Source: Desulfosporosinus sp. FKB
GTDB lineage: Bacteria > Bacillota > Desulfitobacteriia > Desulfitobacteriales > Desulfitobacteriaceae
Assembly (NCBI RefSeq): GCF_002196705.1
Contig: NZ_NADJ01000039.1
Location: forward strand, 181,630-245,629
Length of the DNA: 64,000 nucleotides
Reading direction: 5' to 3'
Shown piece after piece: positions 9,170-17,003 of this stretch. Each line of letters starts with the position of its first letter. The first letter of the stretch is position 1. Made by a program: the position numbers and the translations under genes. The notes under the pieces were generated by a model. It ran no database searches. It was given only the letters and a program-made list of their open reading frames with translations, and was not told the origin of the DNA.

Positions 9170-10192
9170 CTAATTTTGGCTTTGGAACCAAATCATTAAC
9201 GCTATCATTGTGCCTGGAATCTGTGAACGGTAGGCCAGGCGAATGTAGCGGAGGAAATGATTAGGGGTAATTACTATCAGATTACCTGGCAGAATTCCGC
9301 TTTCCACACCATCTGCAGTCCAAATTGTTCCATCAGGACTAATTTGAAGCTGGACAAAGACTTCTTCTATTCCTACATTATGGATTGCATAGGAATAAAC
9401 AGAGGCTTCTGCGACATCATTCGGAACCGTTGAACCCATGACTCTTGAGTTAATTGTCTCTATTCTTTGAAAAAACTTTCTTCCGGACATCGTTACCAGA
9501 AGTGAGCCATCGGGCTTGGAGATTATAGGGGCACCTTCGCTGCTAAAAATTTTCACACCATCGCAAGTAGGGGTCAAATTACGCAGTTCAGTCTTTATAG
9601 GGGTTATCACGTCTACGGGCAGGGGATTACGGTTAATCACATTAACAGACACAGGTGATTGAATTTTTCCAAGAGAATCGACATGGCGAATGTACAACTG
9701 CCCCTTATCATCCAACCGTAATTCTCGCTCGGGATATAATCGCCATCCCTGAATTTCGTGGATTATTACACTTCCTGTTCCCAAGATGCCAACTTCAATT
9801 CGAAATGCTGATACCCCAGTAGGTGTGGAAAAAACTCTTGTAAAGGCTTCGGGCTCTGAACCGGGACGTACTGCAAATTGAAGCTGGCTTACCGCGCCAA
9901 GATATAAACGAATATAGCAAGATGTCCCGCTTGGCTCTGTCTGTAGTGCAACCCTTAATTTCCAGCGCTGGCCTTCCTCCGCCGGGACTAAAACATCATT
10001 CCCCAAGCTTATACCTGCTCTTGGCCCAGAAGGATGTATGATCCCCACAGCTCTTGGTCCCTGAGGTTCGCCAACCCATTCCCACTTGGTAGCGCTATCT
10101 CCTCCAACCTGAACCCAACCATCTGGAAAATCCGAACTGTATTCTTGACCTAACAGGAAATGACTGTTATAGACTTGATTCTTTGAAGCCAT
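9170..10192 (-). CDS. DUF6385-like protein with N-terminal lectin-like domain, 340 aa
   Basis: The first ~150 residues look like a carbohydrate-binding jelly roll: an NSHF...DFPDGWVQVGGDSATKW opening, repeated aromatic strands and IIHEIQGWRLYP at the end. A linker follows (RELRLDDKGQLYIRHVDSLG), then the block-specific motif GVKIFSSEGAPI and a C-terminal ~90-residue module containing VQLQISPDGTIW and ending IWFQSQN. The same two-part plan is found in the next gene upstream. No signal peptide is present, so if it reaches the surface it must do so by a non-Sec route or after mother-cell synthesis in sporulation. ATG 10192 has GGTGGGG just upstream. Function is unknown. Confidence 0.7.
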   Translation of the reverse strand: MASKNQVYNSHFLLGQEYSSDFPDGWVQVGGDSATKWEWVGEPQGPRAVGIIHPSGPRAGISLGNDVLVPAEEGQRWKLRVALQTEPSGTSCYIRLYLGAVSQLQFAVRPGSEPEAFTRVFSTPTGVSAFRIEVGILGTGSVIIHEIQGWRLYPERELRLDDKGQLYIRHVDSLGKIQSPVSVNVINRNPLPVDVITPIKTELRNLTPTCDGVKIFSSEGAPIISKPDGSLLVTMSGRKFFQRIETINSRVMGSTVPNDVAEASVYSYAIHNVGIEEVFVQLQISPDGTIWTADGVESGILPGNLIVITPNHFLRYIRLAYRSQIPGTMIALMIWFQSQN

Positions 10193-10256
10193 TTCCGCCC
10201 CACCTTTTGTTCTAAAAAACTAGCAAAATTGCTCTCTACATGCTATGTTGTGGGAC

Positions 10257-11300
10257 CTAATTTTGAGCCTGAACCCAAACTCTCAAGGAAGTTAAACCTT
10301 CGGCCTCAAAGCACAATCTGGCATAACGCAAAAAACCTTCCGGGGCAACCATAATTACGGCTTCTGGTTCCACGTTTTTTCGTTTACCAATATTCAGCCA
10401 ATGAAGGCCATCAGGGCTTAGTTGAGCCTGCACATAGGCGAGTTCAGATCCCACATTGTATATGGCAAAGGAATAGCGGGAAAGGGCAGAAACATCACGA
10501 ATGGTTGAATAACATATAGCCTGACCGGCCGAAACTTCTTCGATACTCTCTTGAAATCCATGACCGCTGATATCTACTTGAACCCGTCCAGTACTGGTTG
10601 TAGCCAAAGGCACCTGATTACTTCCATAGATTTGCACTTTGTCACGTTGTGGTGTTAAATTACGAATATCTCCATGGACTTGCGCTTGAACGTTAACGGG
10701 AATGTTTAAAGGGATCGGAGTCGCAAGCTGAATTGGTTTTAAAATTTCTCCAATGGAATGAATATGTTCGATCGGGGGACCTATTGGTTTGCTTATTCTC
10801 CTAAAACGTTTGGGGGTAAGTGGACGGGCCACTAATTTATAGATTAATAATTGGCCAGAGCCCATGATCCCTGTTTCCAGACGCAAATCTTTAATCTCCG
10901 GCTCGATGTTTATTAATTTCCTAAATTGCACAATTTCTTTAGTATTTGACTCTGAATTAAAGCAAAACATCCTGGGCAGCAAAACATCTCCATTCGCAAG
11001 AATTGGATAGAGATACAGAAATACTTGCAAGGCAGGTTCTTGACATTGGAAAACCACTTTTACCAGCCAATGCTTCTTGCCGCCAACCTCTATGACTCTG
11101 TTATTTGCTTGGATAATTCCCGCCTTAACGCTTGCTGAATTACAAATTTCCACGCCAGCTCTGCCTTGAGATTCCTGCATATAATTCCAAGTCGAAGCAT
11201 AATTTCCGCCAATAGGCAGCCAGTCTTGAGGAAAATCTTCATGTTCACAAGCTTTTTGAAAATCGCCATTACAAATTTGATTCGACACCGTCTTTTTCAT
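10257..11300 (-). CDS. DUF6385-like protein with N-terminal lectin-like domain, 347 aa
   Basis: This is a paralogue of the 340-aa protein downstream: CNGDF...DFPQDWLPIGGNYASTW at the N-terminus, a central strand-rich region to about residue 165, the motif KVQIYGSNQVPLATTSTG near residue 215, and the C-terminal module with VQAQLSPDGLHW, ending VWVQAQN. The ATG at 11300 is preceded by AGGGGGC at 5 bases. The two genes are 64 bases apart on one strand and probably co-transcribed. It shares only the KIYGSN and SPDGxxW modules with the Thr/Pro-repeat protein at 1417-2211. I see no catalytic motif; a structural or binding role is likely. Confidence 0.7.
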   Translation of the reverse strand: MKKTVSNQICNGDFQKACEHEDFPQDWLPIGGNYASTWNYMQESQGRAGVEICNSASVKAGIIQANNRVIEVGGKKHWLVKVVFQCQEPALQVFLYLYPILANGDVLLPRMFCFNSESNTKEIVQFRKLINIEPEIKDLRLETGIMGSGQLLIYKLVARPLTPKRFRRISKPIGPPIEHIHSIGEILKPIQLATPIPLNIPVNVQAQVHGDIRNLTPQRDKVQIYGSNQVPLATTSTGRVQVDISGHGFQESIEEVSAGQAICYSTIRDVSALSRYSFAIYNVGSELAYVQAQLSPDGLHWLNIGKRKNVEPEAVIMVAPEGFLRYARLCFEAEGLTSLRVWVQAQN

Positions 11301-11718
11301 GTTTAGCCCCCTGTCTTGGGCAATTGTTTCAATTTATCCTATCGATTAATTGGCATAAATAGCACTTAAACCAGGTCAAACCAAAAAATAATATTTTTTT
11401 TACCTTTTAAATACCAACAATATTCATTTGTTATCGTGAGATTAATGATCCAAAAAATGGGCATTGATTCCTTTCGTATTTCGTGCTAAATTAGGGTTGT
11501 ACAAAGGAATTAATAAGAAGATAAAGATAATTGCGCAAAACTAAAACCTCCCGACGGGGAGGTTTCTTTTTTTCTTTTTTTGTTGGGAAAAAAGCGCCAG
11601 TGTATTCTTACATAAACCAATCTTACATAAACCAATTGCAGGAAGTCAGTTTTTGCTCTCTCTTGAACCTTCCTCTAATCGATAACCTAAACCATGCTTA
11701 GATACAAATTTTGATATA
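11301..11718. other. Intergenic region with an orphan + strand terminator
   Basis: No ORF with a ribosome site is visible in these 418 bases. It contains candidate promoters on the + strand (TTGATT near 11464 with TAAATT 17 bases on; TTGTAC near 11498) and the terminator listed at 11542. The left part would carry the promoter of the 11300 gene. Confidence 0.5.
11542..11575 (+). terminator. Intrinsic terminator without an upstream gene
   Basis: Arms AAACCTCCC / GGGAGGTTT with a 4-base loop and a T-rich run (TTTCTTTTTTTCTTTTTTT) form a textbook + strand terminator. The nearest + strand gene ends 2.9 kb to the left, so it may end a small RNA. Confidence 0.8.
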
Positions 11719-12465
11719 TTACACGTTCATTGGCACTAGTTTTATAGCGCCCCAGGCAGCTAATTGGTCATTCTTGATTGCCAGACATCCCTTGATTCCT
11801 GGGATCTGAGAGGCAAATTCAATAGTTTTTTCCAAGTCCCGCTCCGTTTGTATTAAGTTCCCGCAAGCAGTTGCTACAGCATCAGCTAAAGCTGTGGAAG
11901 AAGAAAGAACAACTACTGCATCGGCTTTGCCAAAACTTAACGAAGGACCCACTTTACCGGAAGACGTACATATTCCAAGAGGAGTCTGTTCCGGGTGGAT
12001 TTCAAGGGCTATCCGGTTTGACAAAGGGGAATCCCCGGCGAAGATTCCAACGTTACGAAAGCGAGTCGTTTTCATAAAAATATCTCCGCCGTTTTCCACG
12101 ATAACATCCCGAGAGCGTTTTGCTATCGCTTTCCCCACCCACTCAGCTACAGCCCCCGCCACAGCCGCCATAGGACCTACCCCAGCTAAACGACCGGCTT
12201 CAGACATGGTTTTAACGATCAAGGGAGCATCCTCGGGTACATCATAAGGAATTAAAGCTTTTTGAAACCCTGGGTCTTTTTGAAGATACGCCTCCAAGGG
12301 CTTGCGGCAGGAACGGATCGTATCTTCGATCCATTCCACCAATTCTGGAGAAAAACGTTCTTTACGAATCCCGATATCCAGATCCGTTTCTTGCACCATC
12401 ACTTGAAAATGCTGCAGGTCATCTTGGCGATGCAGCTGCCGGTAGGTACGTTCTAAAAAGTCCAC
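11719..12465 (-). CDS. UPF0280 / COG2122 ApbE-like protein of homocysteine synthesis, 248 aa
   Basis: The sequence matches the UPF0280 (COG2122) family by its central GRLAGVGPMAAVAGAVAEWVG and VENGGDIFMKTT segments, which resemble the flavin-transfer protein ApbE fold. In methanogens COG2122 proteins work with the COG1900/NIL-ferredoxin pair in making homocysteine from aspartate semialdehyde and sulfide, and here all three genes lie together in that order. The start is GTG 12465, directly after the ferredoxin stop codon, with GGAGG 11 bases upstream. The length is normal for the family. The exact chemical step of this component is not settled. Confidence 0.85.
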   Translation of the reverse strand: MDFLERTYRQLHRQDDLQHFQVMVQETDLDIGIRKERFSPELVEWIEDTIRSCRKPLEAYLQKDPGFQKALIPYDVPEDAPLIVKTMSEAGRLAGVGPMAAVAGAVAEWVGKAIAKRSRDVIVENGGDIFMKTTRFRNVGIFAGDSPLSNRIALEIHPEQTPLGICTSSGKVGPSLSFGKADAVVVLSSSTALADAVATACGNLIQTERDLEKTIEFASQIPGIKGCLAIKNDQLAAWGAIKLVPMNV

Positions 12466-12867
12466 TTAGAGATGAACCTCCATTGCCCGCATCGGGCAAA
12501 TTTTCGTACATAGCATACAAACGATACACTGGTCTTCATCAAAATGAACCTCCATAGAAGGACGCTCGATGTATAAAGCCCCTGTAGGACAAAGTCCCGT
12601 ACAAGCTCCGCACATTACACACTTTTCCTCATTGCGGACAATTCCCTGTTTAAGATCTTGGACAGAAACTCCCAACTCACGCAAATAAGCGAGCCCTTTT
12701 TCGCTCTGATCTCCAGTGACCTCTAAAACCATAGTTCCCTCTTTTTGAGGATTAACATCTGCTCTAACAATATTAACAACCAAGTCAAAGTCCTTAACGA
12801 GACGATAGACGATAGGCTTTACCGAGATATCGGATCCAAAGCGCAAAACAATTCTTTTCGGTGCCAT
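12466..12867 (-). CDS. NIL-domain 2x[4Fe-4S] ferredoxin, 133 aa
   Basis: Residues ~1-75 form a NIL domain (a ferredoxin-fold, ACT-like domain also found in methionine ABC ATPases). The C-terminal half has two cluster motifs, CVMCGACTGLCP and CIVCMLCTKICP, each CxxCxxCxxxCP. It is the electron-transfer partner of the COG1900 homocysteine enzyme encoded just upstream. ATG 12867 is chosen because GGAGG lies 7 bases before it; a TTG six bases earlier is too close to the site. The upstream gene ends at 12870, so the two are translationally coupled. Both sets of cysteines are complete. Confidence 0.9.
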   Translation of the reverse strand: MAPKRIVLRFGSDISVKPIVYRLVKDFDLVVNIVRADVNPQKEGTMVLEVTGDQSEKGLAYLRELGVSVQDLKQGIVRNEEKCVMCGACTGLCPTGALYIERPSMEVHFDEDQCIVCMLCTKICPMRAMEVHL

Positions 12868-12869
12868 AA

Positions 12870-14066
12870 TCAAACCTCCTTAATACTATGAGCCACAATT
12901 CCATCTGCGGGGGACGGGAGGGACTTAACCGGCTCAGTTAATAAGAAGTCGCCCTTCTGGATCCATTCTTTGAGCGTCGCGGCAACTTCCCGAGCTCTTG
13001 GCATACTTGACAAAGGTGAGGTTTGAATTTCTTTGCCCTGTACCGTAATCTTGCCGCTTTTCAGTTCTGCATAACTGACGTACCCCAAGTTACCAGGAGT
13101 AAAGGAGGGATATGCTTCTCCATAGTCTACTATAGGAGCAAACAAATCTTCATCCTTCATAGCAGCATAGCGGGTGATTTCTTCATTGAGCAGCGGAATT
13201 GGTATCCCAATTCCCACGCTAAGTGTCGCTCCGTAACCTAGAAAGCTCGTACCAACCAGCCACTTAGGACTCATTTGTTTCAGATCGCCAATAACAGCAA
13301 GGGTACCCCCTGCGCCGCCAAGCTCTTTTCCGTCGACATTCGTCATGGCCGGAAAATGCTGAGTCCCGTTCCAGGCCACATACCCCACACCCCCGCCGAG
13401 GAAAATCTTCGTACCTACACCAATCGTTTTAAAATGAGGATCCTTTAGAAGAGGACTCAGTTCTCCTGAGGTGGAATAGTTTGCATTTCCCAATTGGGGT
13501 TTCAACATACCCATGTAAGTGTAAACTGTCCGATCGGTTAAATTCACCGCACAGTTATAATTCTGATAGGCGTTGCGTGGATTAAAAAGAATAGCCTCAT
13601 TGATCTCATCAAGCGTTATCATAGTTTCCACGCTCTTGCGGGGATAACAATTCGTTCCATAGGCTATAGCTTTTAGTTTAACAGGTTTACGAGCTACCAA
13701 GTCTTGTATGACATGCCCTCCGCCATAGCGGAACTCACCGGGAAAATTATTATTTAAGGGATCATCCTCAGGCAGCTCTGCTGCCCCAAGATAAGCGTCA
13801 ACTGCTGCAATTCCCGCATAAGCTGCTACACCGTTGAGCCAGACCTTCTGCATTTTCATGCGCGGCTTCGTATGCCCAAAACTCAAAAAAGCTCCTGACG
13901 AACACATTGGGGCAAAGGTCCCCGTTGTAACAACATCGACCTCACGGGTTGCTTCTGTAAGCCCTTTTTCTTCTACTAACGCTATTAGTTCCTCTGCTGT
14001 CACAACAACAGCTTTCCCAGTTTTGATCTTAGCGTTAATCTCTGCGTATGTTTTCTCAATACTCAT
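12870..14066 (-). CDS. Homocysteine biosynthesis protein (DUF39/COG1900), 398 aa
   Basis: The protein is a full-length member of the HcyBio (DUF39, COG1900) family: VVTTGTFAPMCSSGAFLSFG, the Cys-containing YGTNCYPRKS and a Gly-rich GVGTKIFLGGGVGYVAWNGT segment. The family makes homocysteine from aspartate 4-semialdehyde and sulfide in many anaerobes, bypassing O-acetylhomoserine. Two Cys residues (in MCSSG and TNCYP) are candidates for persulfide chemistry. The start ATG 14066 has GGAGGTGGGG upstream; an earlier GTG (14078) lies inside that site. It is the first gene of a three-gene operon under the SAM riboswitch at 14241-14366, which fits a role in methionine supply. Confidence 0.92.
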   Translation of the reverse strand: MSIEKTYAEINAKIKTGKAVVVTAEELIALVEEKGLTEATREVDVVTTGTFAPMCSSGAFLSFGHTKPRMKMQKVWLNGVAAYAGIAAVDAYLGAAELPEDDPLNNNFPGEFRYGGGHVIQDLVARKPVKLKAIAYGTNCYPRKSVETMITLDEINEAILFNPRNAYQNYNCAVNLTDRTVYTYMGMLKPQLGNANYSTSGELSPLLKDPHFKTIGVGTKIFLGGGVGYVAWNGTQHFPAMTNVDGKELGGAGGTLAVIGDLKQMSPKWLVGTSFLGYGATLSVGIGIPIPLLNEEITRYAAMKDEDLFAPIVDYGEAYPSFTPGNLGYVSYAELKSGKITVQGKEIQTSPLSSMPRAREVAATLKEWIQKGDFLLTEPVKSLPSPADGIVAHSIKEV

Positions 14067-14191
14067 AAAAGACCCCACCTCCAGATTTTGTTCCGCTTTA
14101 TCCTTGTATTCTTTAAGAAATTCCCCTTCTAAATAGAGTGATCTAGAGCCAGGACCTGAAAAATCCCTTTCGAAAACCTATACATAGGCAT

Positions 14192-14221
14192 CGAAAAGGC
14201 CTCTTCTAGTTCGAAGAGGCC
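14192..14221 (-). terminator. S-box expression-platform terminator
   Basis: Arms GGCCTCTTC / GAAGAGGCC with a 6-base loop, followed on the minus strand by TTTTC. It stands between the SAM-I aptamer and the COG1900 gene and would form when SAM is bound. Confidence 0.88.
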
Positions 14222-14240
14222 TAATTATTCATCGACACTC

Positions 14241-14366
14241 CTCTTATCTATCAGAAGAATTCACTCCTGCAAGAATTAGCACCATGCCTTGCGCAGACAA
14301 CAATGTCACAGCAAAGCGGGTTGCCGGGTTTCATTGGGCTAGTCCCTCCACCACTCCGGATAAGAG
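14241..14366 (-). promoter_or_regulatory. SAM-I (S-box) riboswitch
   Basis: Read on the minus strand, the element opens with CTCTTATCCGGAGTGGTGGA and closes with GATAAGAG (helix P1). In between are the conserved GGGACTAGCCC, ATGAAACCCGGCAACC and GGTGCTAATTC blocks of the S-box aptamer. It precedes the homocysteine operon by ~175 bases. SAM binding should favour the terminator at 14192-14221 and switch the operon off when methionine/SAM is plentiful. Confidence 0.96.
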
Positions 14367-14391
14367 CATACTTATTCAATTCACTACGCTG

Positions 14392-14420
14392 AGTCTAACA
14401 TGTGTTACATACCATGTCAA
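14392..14420 (-). promoter_or_regulatory. Sigma-A promoter of the S-box operon
   Basis: TTGACA (14415-14420) and TAGACT (14392-14397) are separated by exactly 17 bases on the minus strand, ~25 bases upstream of the S-box P1 helix. Confidence 0.8.
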
Positions 14421-14521
14421 TATGATCTCCGTATATTAATACAGAAGTTTCCTGTTCTATTCTCCGTATAAATTAATGATTTACCAGGGAACTATAAATG
14501 CATGAGCGAGGAGGGATAACA

Positions 14522-14656
14522 ATGGAACAGCAGGATCAGTTCAAAGCTAAAAAACAGCCATTTCCTAAACGTGAAGTTCTCCCCTGCGGACATTCAGCAG
14601 ACCAGGATGGGCGCACGGATTACGGCAAAGACAAAGAAACTACCTTTCCCCAGTAA
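14522..14656 (+). CDS. Small hypothetical protein, 44 aa
   Basis: A short ORF from ATG 14522 to TAA 14656 with a very good GGAGGG ribosome site 7 bases upstream. The product is hydrophilic and charged (MEQQDQFKAKKQPFPKR at the start; CGHSADQDGRTDYGKDKE near the end), with one Cys-Gly-His. No family is recognised. Another tiny ORF with a strong ribosome site and a terminator follows within 110 bases, so the pair may be one transcript; composition is compatible with minor spore-coat or small acid-soluble spore proteins, which is a guess. Confidence 0.5.
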   Translation: MEQQDQFKAKKQPFPKREVLPCGHSADQDGRTDYGKDKETTFPQ

Positions 14657-14761
14657 CTGTTTCATCAGGATTAGACTTGCCATTAATGTTAAAACTCCTG
14701 GAAGCCCCATCACTCTAACGGCAAAATACTAGTTTACAAGGATTAAGGAGGTCTATTTAAC

Positions 14762-14857
14762 ATGTCCAATAAAGCGACAGATTCAGCAAAAACAGGAAAA
14801 CCCGATCGAGGCAAAAATTCACCATTTAAGAAGAAGACACCACAAAACCGGGTTTAA
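14762..14857 (+). CDS. Small basic protein, 31 aa, possible minor SASP
   Basis: ATG 14762 is preceded by AAGGAGG at 10 bases. The 31-residue product (MSNKATDSAKTGKPDRGK at the start, then NSPFKKKTPQNRV) is strongly basic, lacks Trp and Cys and looks disordered, like the minor small acid-soluble spore proteins of Bacillales, though no homology is claimed. The stop codon lies inside the ascending arm-loop of an intrinsic terminator (14845-14871), which defines the end of the transcript. Too short for confident family assignment. Confidence 0.5.
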   Translation: MSNKATDSAKTGKPDRGKNSPFKKKTPQNRV

Positions 14858-14871
14858 GACCCGGTTTTCAT
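14845..14871 (+). terminator. Intrinsic terminator after the small ORFs
   Basis: AAAACCGGGT / ACCCGGTTTT with a short TTAAG loop; the stop codon of the 31-aa ORF is in the loop. A TTTTC run follows. Confidence 0.8.
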
Positions 14872-15052
14872 TATGATGCAGTAATTGTTTAGTTTAAACC
14901 CAGTTACAGCACACCAGCCATCACAAAATTAGTTAACTTAAGGCTCTATTAAAATCTATGATGCTCGTATCTGAGGATATTATCCTAAATAGCTTTCTGT
15001 TATAATGAAGAGGACTGTATCCTCACAGAACCATGAACAGGCGGTGACAATC

Positions 15053-15391
15053 ATGAAAAAAATCGAAGCTATTATTCGTCCAGAAAAACTAAATGATGTT
15101 AAAACAGCTCTTTCGGATCTAGGAATCAATGGGATGACGGTGTCTAATGTCTCAGGATTTGGAAACCAAAAAGGGTATACCCAAATTTACCGCGGTCAAG
15201 AAATTGTCTCTAAGCTCTTGCCGAAAATAAAACTTGAGGTTGTCATTAGTTCTGCTAGGATTGATGATGTTATCTCTTCCATTGTTGAATCTTCTAAAAC
15301 CGGTAAATTTGGCGATGGTAAAATCTTTGTTTACGACGTGGCTGATGCAATCCGGATCAGAACAGGTGAACATGGCGAAGAAGCTCTCTAA
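15053..15391 (+). CDS. glnK: Nitrogen regulatory protein PII (GlnB/GlnK), 112 aa
   Basis: A complete PII protein of normal length: start MKKIEAIIRPEKLNDVKTAL, T-loop FGNQKGYTQIYRGQEIVSKL, B-loop KTGKFGDGKIFV and C-terminal IRTGE. PII trimers sense ATP/ADP and 2-oxoglutarate and block the ammonium channel AmtB, whose gene lies convergently just downstream (15458-16717). Position 51, the uridylylated Tyr in enteric PII (RGAEY), is Ile here (RGQEI), so uridylylation at that site is impossible. ATG 15053 is chosen for family alignment and an AGGCGGTG site; the ORF extends upstream without support. GlnB and GlnK cannot be separated by sequence alone; the AmtB neighbour favours GlnK. Confidence 0.92.
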   Translation: MKKIEAIIRPEKLNDVKTALSDLGINGMTVSNVSGFGNQKGYTQIYRGQEIVSKLLPKIKLEVVISSARIDDVISSIVESSKTGKFGDGKIFVYDVADAIRIRTGEHGEEAL

Positions 15392-15457
15392 CCTTTTGAG
15401 ACCTTTTAATTTTTGGGAACCTATTTAAGAAATTTAAATGAGATTATTATCTTAAAC

Positions 15458-16717
15458 TTAAATATAAACGTTCTCTGTAAGTTCAAAATCAGGATAAGCA
15501 TTCTCTCGATGTTGAGTTAAATCCAAACCATTGACTTGTTCATCATCTGTTGCCCTTAGCGGCGTGAACAAAGCAACCACTTTTAAAATCACAAATGTCA
15601 TAACGCCAGTAAAGGCATAGGTAACAGCTATCGCAAGCAGCTGAATGAGAACAGGATGAATTCCGCCGCCATTGAGCAAACCATTATGGCCTTGGGGATT
15701 AAGACGTACATCTGCAAAAATTCCAGTAGCCAGAGTCCCCCATGTGCCTCCAATACCATGAATACCAAAAACGTCGAGAGCATCATCGTAACCTAACTTA
15801 TCCTTAAGTACACTAACACCTAAGTAGCAAACCCCTCCTGCGACAAATCCGATCAGCAGAGAGCTCCCGGTGGATACAAATCCTGCAGCAGGCGTAATAG
15901 CAACTAAAGCAGCAATAATACCGCTGATAGCTCCAAAAACTGTAATTTGACGGCGATGAAACCATTCCAAGAACGCCCAGCCGATCATTCCAGCTGCTCC
16001 TGCTATTTGGGTTGTGGTCAAAGCTAAAACAGCCAGTCCATTAGCACCCATAGCCCCTCCGGCATTAAAGCCAAACCAACCGAACCACAATAGTCCTCCC
16101 CCCAAGAGAACATTGGGCATGTTATGAGGAATATTAAACTCGTACCCTACTTTCAGACGCTTTCCAATGATTAGGGCTGCAACCAGTCCAGAGACTCCTG
16201 ACGCCATTTCTACAACTGTTCCGCCAGCAAAGTCCATGACGCCGAGATTCTTCATCCAGCCCCCTACTCCCCAAACCCAATGGGCCAGAGGAATATAAAC
16301 GAACGTACTCCAAAAGAACATAAATAAGAGAAAAGCGGGAAAACGCATTCTTTCTGCAGTAGCACCACTTACAACCGCTGGAGTAATAATGGCAAACATA
16401 AGCTGAAACATAAAGAACAATAAATGAGGGATCGAAGGTGCATAATCAGGATTAGGAGTAAGTCCCACATTTTTTAAAGCAAACCAATCCAGCCCTCCAA
16501 TGATATGGCCATGATCGGGACCGAAGGCTAAGGAGTACCCGAATACTACCCAGACAACGGTAACCAGCCCTATCGCAGCAAAACTTTGCATCATTATTGA
16601 AAGAACATTTCGTTTTCTGACCATCCCTCCATAAAACAACGCCAATCCTGGAGTCATTAAAAATACTAAGATGGTCGATAAAAAAACAAATGCGATATCC
16701 CCGGAATTAAGAGTCAT
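15458..16717 (-). CDS. amtB: Ammonium transporter AmtB, 419 aa
   Basis: A full-length Amt/Rh family channel with about 11 membrane segments. Recognisable family blocks include LALFYGGMVRKRN near the N-terminus, DFAGGTVVEMASGVSGL, WFGWFGFNAGG and the C-terminal DDALDVFGIHGIGGTWGTL, which hold the pore His pair region. It carries ammonium into the cell at low external concentration and is normally blocked by GlnK. Start ATG 16717 has an AGGCAGGAGGCAT region upstream. The gene is convergent with the PII gene instead of the common glnK-amtB order, with only 66 bases between stops. Confidence 0.95.
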   Translation of the reverse strand: MTLNSGDIAFVFLSTILVFLMTPGLALFYGGMVRKRNVLSIMMQSFAAIGLVTVVWVVFGYSLAFGPDHGHIIGGLDWFALKNVGLTPNPDYAPSIPHLLFFMFQLMFAIITPAVVSGATAERMRFPAFLLFMFFWSTFVYIPLAHWVWGVGGWMKNLGVMDFAGGTVVEMASGVSGLVAALIIGKRLKVGYEFNIPHNMPNVLLGGGLLWFGWFGFNAGGAMGANGLAVLALTTTQIAGAAGMIGWAFLEWFHRRQITVFGAISGIIAALVAITPAAGFVSTGSSLLIGFVAGGVCYLGVSVLKDKLGYDDALDVFGIHGIGGTWGTLATGIFADVRLNPQGHNGLLNGGGIHPVLIQLLAIAVTYAFTGVMTFVILKVVALFTPLRATDDEQVNGLDLTQHRENAYPDFELTENVYI

Positions 16718-16781
16718 TATTTATGCCTCCTGCCTAAAATATACTTTCCTATTTAAAACGCTTATAATTGCCAGCAATAAA

Positions 16782-16831
16782 AAAGAAGCTCTAAAACGGC
16801 GTTATTAATAACGCCGTTTTAGAGCTTCTTT
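16782..16831. terminator. Perfect 25-bp inverted repeat, bidirectional terminator
   Basis: Arms 16782-16806 and 16807-16831 are exact complements (AAAGAAGCTC...GTTATT / AATAAC...GAGCTTCTTT) with no unpaired centre. It lies upstream of amtB and downstream of the 17004-17264 gene, whose transcript it would end. Confidence 0.65.
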
Positions 16832-17003
16832 GCTCACTTCTACGACAAAACTGCATTTCAATTATAACTGCGTTCTCTATAACTGTCCAGCTATTTTAAT
16901 ACTTAATATTGTATACAGTTGATTATCTATAGTATCTATAATTTGCTGTTGAGTCATTATTTCATTCAAAATCCTACAACAAATCTTCACTGAAATTTAA
17001 CAG

